Source: Caballeronia sp. SL2Y3 (lineage in GTDB: Bacteria; Pseudomonadota; Gammaproteobacteria; Burkholderiales; Burkholderiaceae). Taken from it: a stretch of 64,000 bases of DNA. Location of the stretch: contig NZ_CP084260.1 of the NCBI RefSeq assembly GCF_022879575.1, forward strand, positions 1,798,001 to 1,862,000, given 5' to 3'. Of the stretch, positions 9,118 to 16,133 are shown in pieces. The position numbers and the translations under genes are program-made. Every line of letters starts with the position of its first letter. Within the stretch, counting starts at the first letter, position 1. The notes under the pieces were generated by a model. It did not search any database, had not been told where the DNA came from, and saw nothing but the letters and a program-made list of their open reading frames with translations.

Positions 9118-9462
9118 ATGACCGATGAGAAAGAAATCCGCTGGGTCGGCTCGTCCTATGACGACATTCTTGAGTTCCCTTCTGCGGCACGGCGCGAAGC
9201 AGGGTTCCAGCTTGGCCGTCTACAAGTCGGGCTCGATCCCGAAGACTGGAAGCCCTTCGACGATGTCGGCCCCGGTGTGCGGGAGATCCGCATCAGGGAC
9301 ACAAGCGGGATCTATCGCGTCATGTATGTAGCGAAGTTCGAAGAAGCCGTTTTCGTATTGCATTGCTTCCAGAAGAAATCGCAAGCAACATCCACGCACG
9401 ACAGGGAAATCGCCGCCGCTCGCTATCGGGCGATCGTTCGGGAAAGAAAGGCACGAACATGA
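9118..9462 (+). CDS. Type II toxin, phage Gp49-like/HigB (RelE superfamily)
   Basis: This 114-aa protein of the Gp49-like (DUF891) group is related to HigB/RelE mRNA interferases. Typical landmarks are LEFPSAARREAGFQLGRLQ near the N-terminus, the WKPFDDVGPGVREIRI core, the basic strand IYRVMYVAKFEEAVFVLHCF, and the C-terminal FQKKSQATSTHDREIAAAR helix. The order toxin then antitoxin, with an ATGA overlap (9459-9462), is that of the higBA type. No ribosome site is seen before the ATG at 9118, and a -10 sits immediately upstream, so translation may be leaderless. The expected role is growth control or stabilisation of the locus by mRNA cleavage. Confidence 0.85.
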   Translation: MTDEKEIRWVGSSYDDILEFPSAARREAGFQLGRLQVGLDPEDWKPFDDVGPGVREIRIRDTSGIYRVMYVAKFEEAVFVLHCFQKKSQATSTHDREIAAARYRAIVRERKART

Positions 9463-9794
9463 ACAAGGTCGACACCAAAGTCCGGCACGTGACCAAGCGA
9501 GGTGCGAACATCTTCGCAGAGCTGGGTTTCGCGCCGGCGGAAGCACGCCGGTATCAAGCCGAATCGCAGGCGCTCATCGGTCAGACGCTGCTGCTCAAAC
9601 AGCAACTCATGGACGAGCTGGCGGCCTGGATCGAAGCCCAAAACCTGAAGCAAGCCGATGCGGCCGAAATTCTCCACGTCACCCGGCCACGTGTATCGGA
9701 CGTCGTCAACAAGAAGTCGAGCAAGTTCACGATCGACTCGCTCGTGGAGATGCTCGCCCGCATCGGCAAGCCGGTTTCGTTGGTCGTGGGCTGA
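9459..9794 (+). CDS. Antitoxin with XRE-type helix-turn-helix
   Basis: This 111-aa partner of the Gp49-like toxin has a helix-turn-helix of the HTH_37/XRE type at about residues 60-110 (LKQADAAEILHVTRPRVSDVVN, then FTIDSLVEMLARIGKPVSLVV). The N-terminal half (MNKVDTKVRHVTKRGANIFAELGF) is the segment expected to wrap the toxin. Translation starts inside the toxin stop codon (ATGA), ensuring coupled synthesis. It probably represses its own operon by binding the 16-bp palindrome at 9101-9116; this is inference from family behaviour and the operator-like sequence. Confidence 0.87.
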   Translation: MNKVDTKVRHVTKRGANIFAELGFAPAEARRYQAESQALIGQTLLLKQQLMDELAAWIEAQNLKQADAAEILHVTRPRVSDVVNKKSSKFTIDSLVEMLARIGKPVSLVVG

Positions 9795-9836
9795 CGGCGG
9801 CATCAACGCGAATGCGGGCGATGCGTTCCGCAGCGC

Positions 9837-10853
9837 TCACAGATCCACCGGCCGCCCGCTCCCATACGCTTCCCGCAGCGCAATCCCGATGCGCGTCGCT
9901 TCTCGCGCATCGTTGAGCGTGAGACCGGTCGGCGTGCCGTCGTTCAGCAACGCGACGAACGCCTGCGCCTCGCGCAAGAACGCATCCTCGAAACGCTCGA
10001 AGAACGTCGGCGTGCACGCGTTGCGCATGCCGTGCTCATCCGCGATTTCGACGCGATTCAACCGCGGATTGCGCCCCACCGACAACGCCCCCGCCGTGCC
10101 GATTACTTCGGTCTGCGTATCATGCCCGTGTGCCATCGTGCGCGAGGCGTAGAACACGGCGAGCCGGCCATCGTCGAACTCGACGACGCCCACGCCGTTG
10201 TCGATGTCGCCGCATTCGCGCAAGCCCTCGTGAATCGCGATGGTGCCGCTCGCGAACACGCGCTTCGCACGCGGATTGCCGAGCATCCAGCGCGCGAGGT
10301 CGATGTCGTGGACGCTGCAATCGAGAAAGAGTCCGCCCGAAGTCGGCGCGAAGCGCACGAAGAAACCGTCAGGGTCATTCTTGTCGCAGGTCTGCGAGCG
10401 CACCATGAACGGCCGGCCAATCGCGCCCTTCCCGACCTGCTCGAACGCATCGCGGTAACTCGCGTCGAAGCGGCGCACGAAGCCGATCATCACGTGCAAG
10501 TGCGAATGCCGCGCGTGCGCTTCGATCACGCGGTCGCATTCGGCGAGATCGAGCGAGAGCGGCTTCTCGCAGAAGACGTGCTTGCCCGCCTCCAGCGCGG
10601 CGATGATCTGCCGCGCGTGCAGCGAGGTCGGCGTGACGAGCCACACCGCATCGACCGATGCGTCGGCGAGCAGCGCGTCGTAGTCCGCGTAGAGCGCAAG
10701 CTCCGGCAAGCGTTCGCGCGCCCACGCGCGCTCCTCGTCGACGGGACTGCACGCGGCAACGAGCCTCGCGCCCGGCACGTGCCACGCGAGGTTCTCCGCG
10801 TGGCGCCGTCCCAGCCGCCCGAGCCCGACGATGCCCACACGAACCGCGCTCAC
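9837..10853 (-). CDS. Gfo/Idh/MocA family NAD(P)-dependent inositol-type dehydrogenase
   Basis: This 338-aa oxidoreductase, second in the left inositol arm, has a Rossmann nucleotide fold VGIVGLGRLGRRHAEN at residues 6-21, the EKPL catalytic-lysine motif near residue 97, and the substrate site GGLFLDCSVHDIDLARW with the expected Asp and His. It oxidises or interconverts a cyclic polyol or inosose: scyllo- or chiro-inositol is likely, as a companion to iolG. The exact substrate is not determined. The GTG start at 10853 overlaps the iolG stop as GTGA, so the two genes are translationally coupled. Its last codons are echoed at 8943-8978 beyond the toxin-antitoxin pair. Confidence 0.88.
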   Translation of the reverse strand: MSAVRVGIVGLGRLGRRHAENLAWHVPGARLVAACSPVDEERAWARERLPELALYADYDALLADASVDAVWLVTPTSLHARQIIAALEAGKHVFCEKPLSLDLAECDRVIEAHARHSHLHVMIGFVRRFDASYRDAFEQVGKGAIGRPFMVRSQTCDKNDPDGFFVRFAPTSGGLFLDCSVHDIDLARWMLGNPRAKRVFASGTIAIHEGLRECGDIDNGVGVVEFDDGRLAVFYASRTMAHGHDTQTEVIGTAGALSVGRNPRLNRVEIADEHGMRNACTPTFFERFEDAFLREAQAFVALLNDGTPTGLTLNDAREATRIGIALREAYGSGRPVDL

Positions 10854-11854
10854 GCCGCTTGCTCCGCAAGCCGCACGATGCGCTTCTCGCGCCACGACAG
10901 CGTCGCGGCTTCGGCCAGTTCCAGCGCCTTCAGGCCATCGGCGACCGTCGTGCGGACCGGCTTGCCATGATTGACGGCATCGAAGAAATGCGCGATTTCG
11001 AGCGCATACGCCGCGCGGTAACGTTCGAGGAAAAACGCTTCGGGCACGTCCGTCGAGACGGACGTCTTCGAATACGCGGTCACTTCCGTCGGCCGCACAT
11101 TGCCCGCCTGAAGCATGCCCGCGCTGCCGAGCAACTCGAACCGCTGGTCGTAGCCATACGCCGCGCGCCGCGCCGTGTTGATCTGGCACAGCCGGCCGCG
11201 CTTCGTGCGGATCGTGACCGCGGTCGAATCGATATCGCCGGCATCCGCGATAGCCGGATCGGAGAGGCAGCTGCCGGTCGCGTGCAGCGTCTCGGCTTCG
11301 TCGTCGAGCATCCAGCGGAAGATGTCGAAGTCGTGGATCAGCATGTCCTTGAAGATGCCGCCCGAATGCTTGATGTACTCCACCGGCGGCGCGCCCGGAT
11401 CGCGGCTCGTGACGATCAGCATTTCCGGATCGCCGATCTCGCCCGCATCGACGCGCGCCTTCAGCGCCGAGAACGTCGGATCGAAGCGCCGCTGAAAGCC
11501 GATCATGCACACGACGCCCGCGCGTTGAACGGCATCGGCGCAGGCGCGCGCGCGTTCGAGCGTCAGGTCCACCGGCTTCTCGCAGAACACGTGCTTGCCT
11601 TGTGATGCCGACTGCATGATGAGGTCCGCGTGCGTGTCCGTGCTCGAACACACGACGGTCGCGCCGATCGCCGCATCGCCCATTGCGCCGTCGATATCGG
11701 CTACTTGCGCGCCGTGCTGTTCCGCAAGCGCGGCCGCCGCGTCACGGTTCACATCGACGACATACTTCAGCCGCACGCCCGGCTGCCGCGCCAGATTCGC
11801 CGCGTGAATCTTGCCGATGCGCCCCGCTCCAAACACTGCCACGTCAATCGTCAT
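10850..11854 (-). CDS. iolG: myo-Inositol 2-dehydrogenase
   Basis: This 334-aa Gfo/Idh/MocA dehydrogenase performs the first step of inositol breakdown (myo-inositol + NAD+ to scyllo-inosose). Landmarks are the nucleotide-binding VAVFGAGRIGKIHAANL, SSTDTHADLI, catalytic-lysine motif EKPVDL, IGFQRRFDPTF and the active-site GGIFKDMLIHDFDIFRW with Asp and His. It is first-rank similar to IolG, and the neighbourhood (iolC, iolD, iolE, iolB on the other arm) supports the assignment. It overlaps the regulator gene by 11 nt and the next dehydrogenase by 4 nt, forming a regulator-iolG-dehydrogenase operon transcribed leftward from about 12.78 kb. Confidence 0.93.
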   Translation of the reverse strand: MTIDVAVFGAGRIGKIHAANLARQPGVRLKYVVDVNRDAAAALAEQHGAQVADIDGAMGDAAIGATVVCSSTDTHADLIMQSASQGKHVFCEKPVDLTLERARACADAVQRAGVVCMIGFQRRFDPTFSALKARVDAGEIGDPEMLIVTSRDPGAPPVEYIKHSGGIFKDMLIHDFDIFRWMLDDEAETLHATGSCLSDPAIADAGDIDSTAVTIRTKRGRLCQINTARRAAYGYDQRFELLGSAGMLQAGNVRPTEVTAYSKTSVSTDVPEAFFLERYRAAYALEIAHFFDAVNHGKPVRTTVADGLKALELAEAATLSWREKRIVRLAEQAA

Positions 11855-12722
11855 AACCGCCTGTCTCCCTGGATTCTTCGACGTTCAATTCGAGCCGGTA
11901 CGCGAGCGCGATGAAAAGCGCCTGGCACAGGCAGATGGTGCTCGTGAGCGAGCGGAACGCGAACGCGCTGCCCTCCTTCACGAGCAGACTCGCGCTCGCA
12001 TGACGCGCGAGCGGCGAAAGCTGGCTATCGGTGATGACGAGCGTCGCCGCGCCGTGATGCTGCGCCGCGCGCACGCAATATTGCGTCTCCTTGCCGTACG
12101 GCGCGAAGCTGATCGCGATGAGCACGTCGCCCTTCTTCACGCTGCGGATCTGCTCGCGGAACATGCCGCCGACACCCGAGATCAGATGCACGCGCTTTTT
12201 CGTATGGCCGAGCGCATAGACGATGTAGCTCGCCACCGCGAACGAGCGGCGCACGCCGATCACATAGATGTTCTCCGCCTTCTCGAGCATCTCGACGGCG
12301 GCTTCGAACTGCGCGTCGTCCAGACCCGCTTCAAGTTCGTCGAGGCCCGCGCGGCTCGCCGCGATGAATTCGCGCGCCACGGATACACCCGAGGCGACGC
12401 CGGCTTTCTCGTCGATCAGCTTGCGAATGCGCTGCTGATAGCTCTGCGCCGTGCTGCCGCCCGCGTACGCCTGCCGGAACACCGCCTGGAGGTCGGAGAA
12501 GCCGGAGAAGCCGAAACGCTGCGCAAAACGCACGACCGCGGACGGATGCACGCCGCACGACGCGGCGATATCGCTCGTGCGGTCCATCATCACGCTCTGC
12601 CGATGCTGCTCGATGTACGACGCCACGCTCTTCAACTGGCGCGGCAGCGAGTCATACGCATCGGTGATCCGCTGCATCAGGTCGTCGACGGGAAGAACGT
12701 CGGTACTGGTTTCATCCTGCAT
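11844..12722 (-). CDS. iolR: MurR/RpiR-family repressor of inositol genes
   Basis: This 292-aa regulator has an N-terminal RpiR helix-turn-helix (residues 15-90; DIAASCGVHPSAVVRFAQRF) and a C-terminal SIS sugar-phosphate-binding domain (about 130-265; IYVIGVRRSFAVASYIV, VLIAISFAPYGKETQYCV, VITDSQLSPLA). RpiR-type IolR proteins of alpha- and betaproteobacteria repress iol genes through a GGAA-N6-TTCC site and respond to an inositol catabolite. A perfect copy of that site lies at 12795-12808 between this gene and the divergent ABC-transporter arm. The name is inferred from this combination of family, context and operator. The neighbouring iolG starts 11 nt inside its 3' end. Confidence 0.87.
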   Translation of the reverse strand: MQDETSTDVLPVDDLMQRITDAYDSLPRQLKSVASYIEQHRQSVMMDRTSDIAASCGVHPSAVVRFAQRFGFSGFSDLQAVFRQAYAGGSTAQSYQQRIRKLIDEKAGVASGVSVAREFIAASRAGLDELEAGLDDAQFEAAVEMLEKAENIYVIGVRRSFAVASYIVYALGHTKKRVHLISGVGGMFREQIRSVKKGDVLIAISFAPYGKETQYCVRAAQHHGAATLVITDSQLSPLARHASASLLVKEGSAFAFRSLTSTICLCQALFIALAYRLELNVEESRETGGYDD

Positions 12723-12794
12723 GGAAAGCCCGGTTCGTCGGCGCCCGAAAGCGAGCGCCGGTGCAGCCGATTATAGAAAGCCCGCCCGCAATTT

Positions 12795-12808
12795 GGAAAG
12801 CATTTTCC
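12795..12808. promoter_or_regulatory. IolR operator GGAA-N6-TTCC
   Basis: GGAAAGCATTTTCC is an exact fit to the GGAA-N6-TTCC motif described for RpiR-type IolR repressors. It lies in the 227-bp region between the repressor gene and the divergent inositol transport/catabolism operon, so one site could control both arms. I found no second copy in the gaps of the operon. Confidence 0.78.
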
Positions 12809-12833
12809 ATTTGTCGCACCGTTGAAATATCTA

Positions 12834-12862
12834 TTGCAGACCGCCGAAAACTGACCTACTCT
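12834..12862 (+). promoter_or_regulatory. Candidate promoter of the inositol transport/catabolism operon
   Basis: TTGCAG (12834-12839) and TACTCT (12857-12862) are separated by 17 bp and lie 88 nt before the binding-protein gene. The -35 is good and the -10 weak (3 of 6). The IolR site is 26 bp upstream of the -35. Confidence 0.4.
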
Positions 12863-12949
12863 TGCTCGTGAGCATGGTTGACGGGCCTCTGGCCCTCGAA
12901 CGGCTCGCCAGAAAATCACACCAGACAACAACCGAGATAGGTGGAGACA

Positions 12950-14002
12950 ATGACCCTTTGCAACGGTCGGGCCGCGCTGCGCGCGCTGGCGGCTGCTGCT
13001 GCGCTGTGCAGCGCCGCGTTGTTCACGACGTCCCCCGCTCACGCGGCGCCGGACGCCAGATTCGTGCTCATCAGCCACGCGCCGGACTCGGACTCGTGGT
13101 GGAACACCATCAAGAACGCGATCAAACAGGCGGACGAGGACTTCAATGTCCAGACCGACTATCGCAATCCGCCCAACGGCGACATCGCCGACATGGCGCG
13201 TCTCATCGAACAGGCCGCCGCGCGCAATTACGACGGCGTGATCACGACGATCGCGGACTTCGACGTGCTGAAGAGCGCGCTCAACAAGGTGACGGCCAAG
13301 AAGATCCCGCTCGTCACGATCAACTCGGGCACCGAGGAACAAAGCGCGCAACTCGGCGCGATCATGCACATCGGTCAGCCGGAATACGTGGCGGGCAAGG
13401 CGGCGGGCGAGAAGGCGAAAGCGGCCGGCGTGAAGTCGTTCCTGTGCGTGAACCATATCGCGACGAACACCGTGTCGTTCGACCGTTGCCGCGGTTTCGC
13501 CGATGCCATCGGCGTGGACTACAAGGCGTCCACGGTCGACTCGGGACAGGACCCGACCGAGATCCAGTCGAAGGTCTCGGCGTTCCTGCGCAACCATCCG
13601 GACACGCAGGCTATTCTCACGCTCGGACCGACGCCCGCTTCCGCGACGCTCAAGGCCGTGACGCAAATGGGCCTGCAAAACAAGGTCTATTTCGTGACCT
13701 TCGACTTCTCCGACGACATCGCGAAGGCGATCAAGGACGGCACGATCAAGTTCGCCATCGACCAGCAGCCGTATTTGCAGGGCTACATTCCGGTCGCGGT
13801 GCTCGCCATCGTGAAGAAGGAACACACCACCGATCCGGCGAAGATCCGCCAGCTGCTCGAAGCGAACCCGAAGTTCAAGGCGCGCCTCGAAACCTATGGC
13901 TTGCAGCCGTCGTACGGGCCGAAGAACATTCGCTCGGGCCCGGGCTTCATCACTAAAGACAATCTCGACAAGGTCGTGAAGTACGCCGGGCAGTATCGCT
14001 GA
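12950..14002 (+). CDS. Periplasmic sugar/inositol-binding protein of ABC importer (CUT2 type)
   Basis: This 350-aa exported binding protein has a signal peptide of about 32 residues (hydrophobic ALRALAAAAALCSAALF, cleavage after AHA) and then the two-lobed periplasmic-binding-protein fold of the ribose/inositol class: FVLISHAPDSDSWWNTIKNA, YDGVITTIADFDVLKSAL, VTINSGTEEQS, AILTLGPTPASATLKAV, FVTFDFSDDIAKAI and FAIDQQPYLQGYI. Context predicts inositol or a related polyol as ligand. The start at 12950 is chosen over an in-frame GTG at 12941 because AGGTGGAG sits just upstream as ribosome site. It is the first gene of the right inositol arm, and a GC hairpin follows it. Confidence 0.9.
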   Translation: MTLCNGRAALRALAAAAALCSAALFTTSPAHAAPDARFVLISHAPDSDSWWNTIKNAIKQADEDFNVQTDYRNPPNGDIADMARLIEQAAARNYDGVITTIADFDVLKSALNKVTAKKIPLVTINSGTEEQSAQLGAIMHIGQPEYVAGKAAGEKAKAAGVKSFLCVNHIATNTVSFDRCRGFADAIGVDYKASTVDSGQDPTEIQSKVSAFLRNHPDTQAILTLGPTPASATLKAVTQMGLQNKVYFVTFDFSDDIAKAIKDGTIKFAIDQQPYLQGYIPVAVLAIVKKEHTTDPAKIRQLLEANPKFKARLETYGLQPSYGPKNIRSGPGFITKDNLDKVVKYAGQYR

Positions 14003-14020
14003 TGCGCGGCTGACCTTCTT

Positions 14021-14050
14021 CGGGCGGCGCGTCACGCGAGCCGCCGCCCG
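14021..14050 (+). other. GC-rich hairpin after binding-protein gene
   Basis: Stem CGGGCGGCG (14021-14029) pairs with CGCCGCCCG (14042-14050) around a 12-nt loop. It lies 18 nt after the stop codon of the binding-protein gene. There is no U-run, so it looks like an mRNA 3'-end stabiliser or weak terminator that keeps the binding protein more abundant than the permease. This is inference from position and structure. Confidence 0.5.
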
Positions 14051-14146
14051 CGTTTCTCAGACATCGACATGCTGCTGCGTCCATTCCCGGACGCGGCAGG
14101 ACCGCACGCATCCGTACCGCATTTGTGATCGTTTCAAGGAGCCATC

Positions 14147-15316
14147 ATGGGCGTAGCCGGCAAGCACTATCCTCCACACGCGAATCCTCAGCACGACAGC
14201 GCCGACGCTGCGACCGACAAGGACAGGCCATCGGACGAGCGGGTACGCCGGCAGTCGTGGTTCGGGCATCTGCTCAATCGTCCGGAATTCGCCGCGATAT
14301 CGGGCACGGTGCTGGTATTCATCGTATTCGGCTTCGGCGCGGGTTCGTCGGGCATGTTCAACCTCGACGGCGTGATGAACTGGTCACAGGTCGCCGCTTA
14401 CTTAGGACTGCTAGCTGTCGGCGCGTGCCTGTTGATGATCGCGGGCGAGTTCGACCTGTCCATCGGCTCGATGATCGGCTTCGCCGGCATGATGGTCGCG
14501 CTGCCCTCGGTCTATTTCCACTGGCCGATCTCGCTCGCCATTCTCTTCGCGTTCGTCTCGTCCATGCTGCTCGGAGCGCTCAACGGCTATCTCGTGATGC
14601 GCACGCGCCTGCCATCGTTCATCGTCACGCTCGCGTTTCTGTTCATTCTGCGCGGGCTGACGCTCGCGCTGTCGATCATGTTCGCGGACCGCACGATCAT
14701 CTCCGGCGTCGGCGATCTCGCGCAGAAGGACTGGGTCGCCGATACGTTCTTTCATGGCGTCGCGCTGCACGGCTTCTTCACGTGGCTCGCGCATCTGGGC
14801 ATCGGCAAGCTGCTCGATAGCGGCGAGCCGCTCGTGCCCGGCATCCCGAAGGTCATCATCTGGTGGCTCGTGCTCGCGGCGATCGGCGCGTTCGTGCTTG
14901 CAAAAACGCGCTACGGCAACTGGATTCTCGCGGTCGGCGGCGATGCGAACGCCGCGAAGAACGTCGGCGTGCCGGTCAAGCGCGTGAAGATTTCGCTCTT
15001 CGTGCTGACCGCGTTCTGCTCGTGCCTCTTCGCCGTGCTGCAAGTGTGCGATATCGGCTCGGCGGCGGCGGATCGCGGCTTGCAGAAGGAATTCGAAGCG
15101 ATCATCGCGGCGGTCATCGGAGGCACGTTGCTCACGGGCGGTTATGGCTCGGTCGTCGGCGCATGCTTCGGAGCCCTGATCTTCGGCGTCGTGCAAATCG
15201 GCATCACGTACACGAACGTCAGCTCCGACTGGTTCCGCGTGTTTCTCGGCGTGATGCTGCTGATCGCCGTGCTCTTCAATCACTACGTGCGCCGCCGAGT
15301 GTCGCAGGCGCAATGA
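14147..15316 (+). CDS. ABC importer permease, ribose/fructose/inositol (CUT2) type
   Basis: This 389-aa inner-membrane permease belongs to the BPD_transp_2 family. A hydrophilic N-terminal extension of about 45 residues, rich in His, Asp and Arg, precedes eight to ten hydrophobic segments. Family markers are [35 protein letters not shown], the coupling-type segment [15 protein letters not shown] and [21 protein letters not shown]. It starts at an ATG preceded by AAGGAG. The gene is 144 nt after the binding-protein gene and is followed closely by the ATPase. The likely substrate is myo-inositol, inferred from the operon. Confidence 0.92.
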   Translation: MGVAGKHYPPHANPQHDSADAATDKDRPSDERVRRQSWFGHLLNRPEFAAISGTVLVFIVFGFGAGSSGMFNLDGVMNWSQVAAYLGLLAVGACLLMIAGEFDLSIGSMIGFAGMMVALPSVYFHWPISLAILFAFVSSMLLGALNGYLVMRTRLPSFIVTLAFLFILRGLTLALSIMFADRTIISGVGDLAQKDWVADTFFHGVALHGFFTWLAHLGIGKLLDSGEPLVPGIPKVIIWWLVLAAIGAFVLAKTRYGNWILAVGGDANAAKNVGVPVKRVKISLFVLTAFCSCLFAVLQVCDIGSAAADRGLQKEFEAIIAAVIGGTLLTGGYGSVVGACFGALIFGVVQIGITYTNVSSDWFRVFLGVMLLIAVLFNHYVRRRVSQAQ

Positions 15317-15327
15317 GGACGACCGCC

Positions 15328-16116
15328 ATGAACGACGACAACATTCTCGCGCTGGAAAACGTCAGCAAGTTCTTCGGCAAGGTGATCGCGCTCAACGGCG
15401 TGACGTTGCGCCTCAAACGCGGCGAAGTGCACTGTCTGCTCGGCGATAACGGCGCGGGCAAGTCCACGCTCATCAAGACGCTGGCAGGCGTGCATGCGCC
15501 TTCGGCCGGCCAGTATCTGGTCGATGGCAAGCCCGTGCATTTCGAATCGCCGAAAGAGGCGCTCGATCTCGGCATCGCGACGGTGTATCAAGACCTCGCG
15601 CTCGTGCCGCTGCTGTCGGTCGCGCGCAACTTCTTCATGGGCCGCGAGCCGCAGAAGAAGCGTTTCGGCCTATTCAGCGTGATGGACCTCGACCTCGCCG
15701 CCGAAACGTCGCGCGCCAAGCTCGCGGAAATGGGCATCAACGTGCGCGATGCGCATCAGCCGATCGGCACCATGTCCGGTGGCGAGAAGCAATGCCTCGC
15801 GATTGCGCGCGCCATTCACTTCGGCGCACGCGTGCTCATTCTGGACGAACCGACCGCCGCGCTCGGCGTGAAGCAGAGCTTCAATGTGCTCAAGCTCATT
15901 CACAAGGCGCGCGCGAAAGGCATCTCCGTGATCTTCATCACGCATAACGTGCATCACGCGTATCCGATCGGCGATTCCTTCACGCTGCTCAACCGCGGCC
16001 GTTCGATGGGCACCTTCACGAAGGACACCATCACGAAGAACGAAGTGCTCGACATGATGGCGGGCGGCGCGGAGATGCAGAAGATGATCGGCGAACTCGA
16101 AGGCGCGACCATCTGA
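15328..16116 (+). CDS. ABC importer ATPase, single-domain (FrcA-like)
   Basis: This 262-aa nucleotide-binding subunit has Walker [11 protein letters not shown]-loop VYQDLALVP, signature SGGEKQC, Walker [12 protein letters not shown] and switch His FITHNVHHA. It has one ATPase domain, whereas most ribose-type importers (RbsA, IatA) have two in tandem; the single-domain form is known from Frc-type fructose importers, so it presumably acts as a homodimer. A start at 15313 would overlap the permease stop (ATGA), but 15328 is preferred because GAGGA lies 7 nt upstream. The gene is part of the inositol import and catabolism operon. Confidence 0.9.
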   Translation: MNDDNILALENVSKFFGKVIALNGVTLRLKRGEVHCLLGDNGAGKSTLIKTLAGVHAPSAGQYLVDGKPVHFESPKEALDLGIATVYQDLALVPLLSVARNFFMGREPQKKRFGLFSVMDLDLAAETSRAKLAEMGINVRDAHQPIGTMSGGEKQCLAIARAIHFGARVLILDEPTAALGVKQSFNVLKLIHKARAKGISVIFITHNVHHAYPIGDSFTLLNRGRSMGTFTKDTITKNEVLDMMAGGAEMQKMIGELEGATI

Positions 16117-16133
16117 TACCGAGGACATCATTC

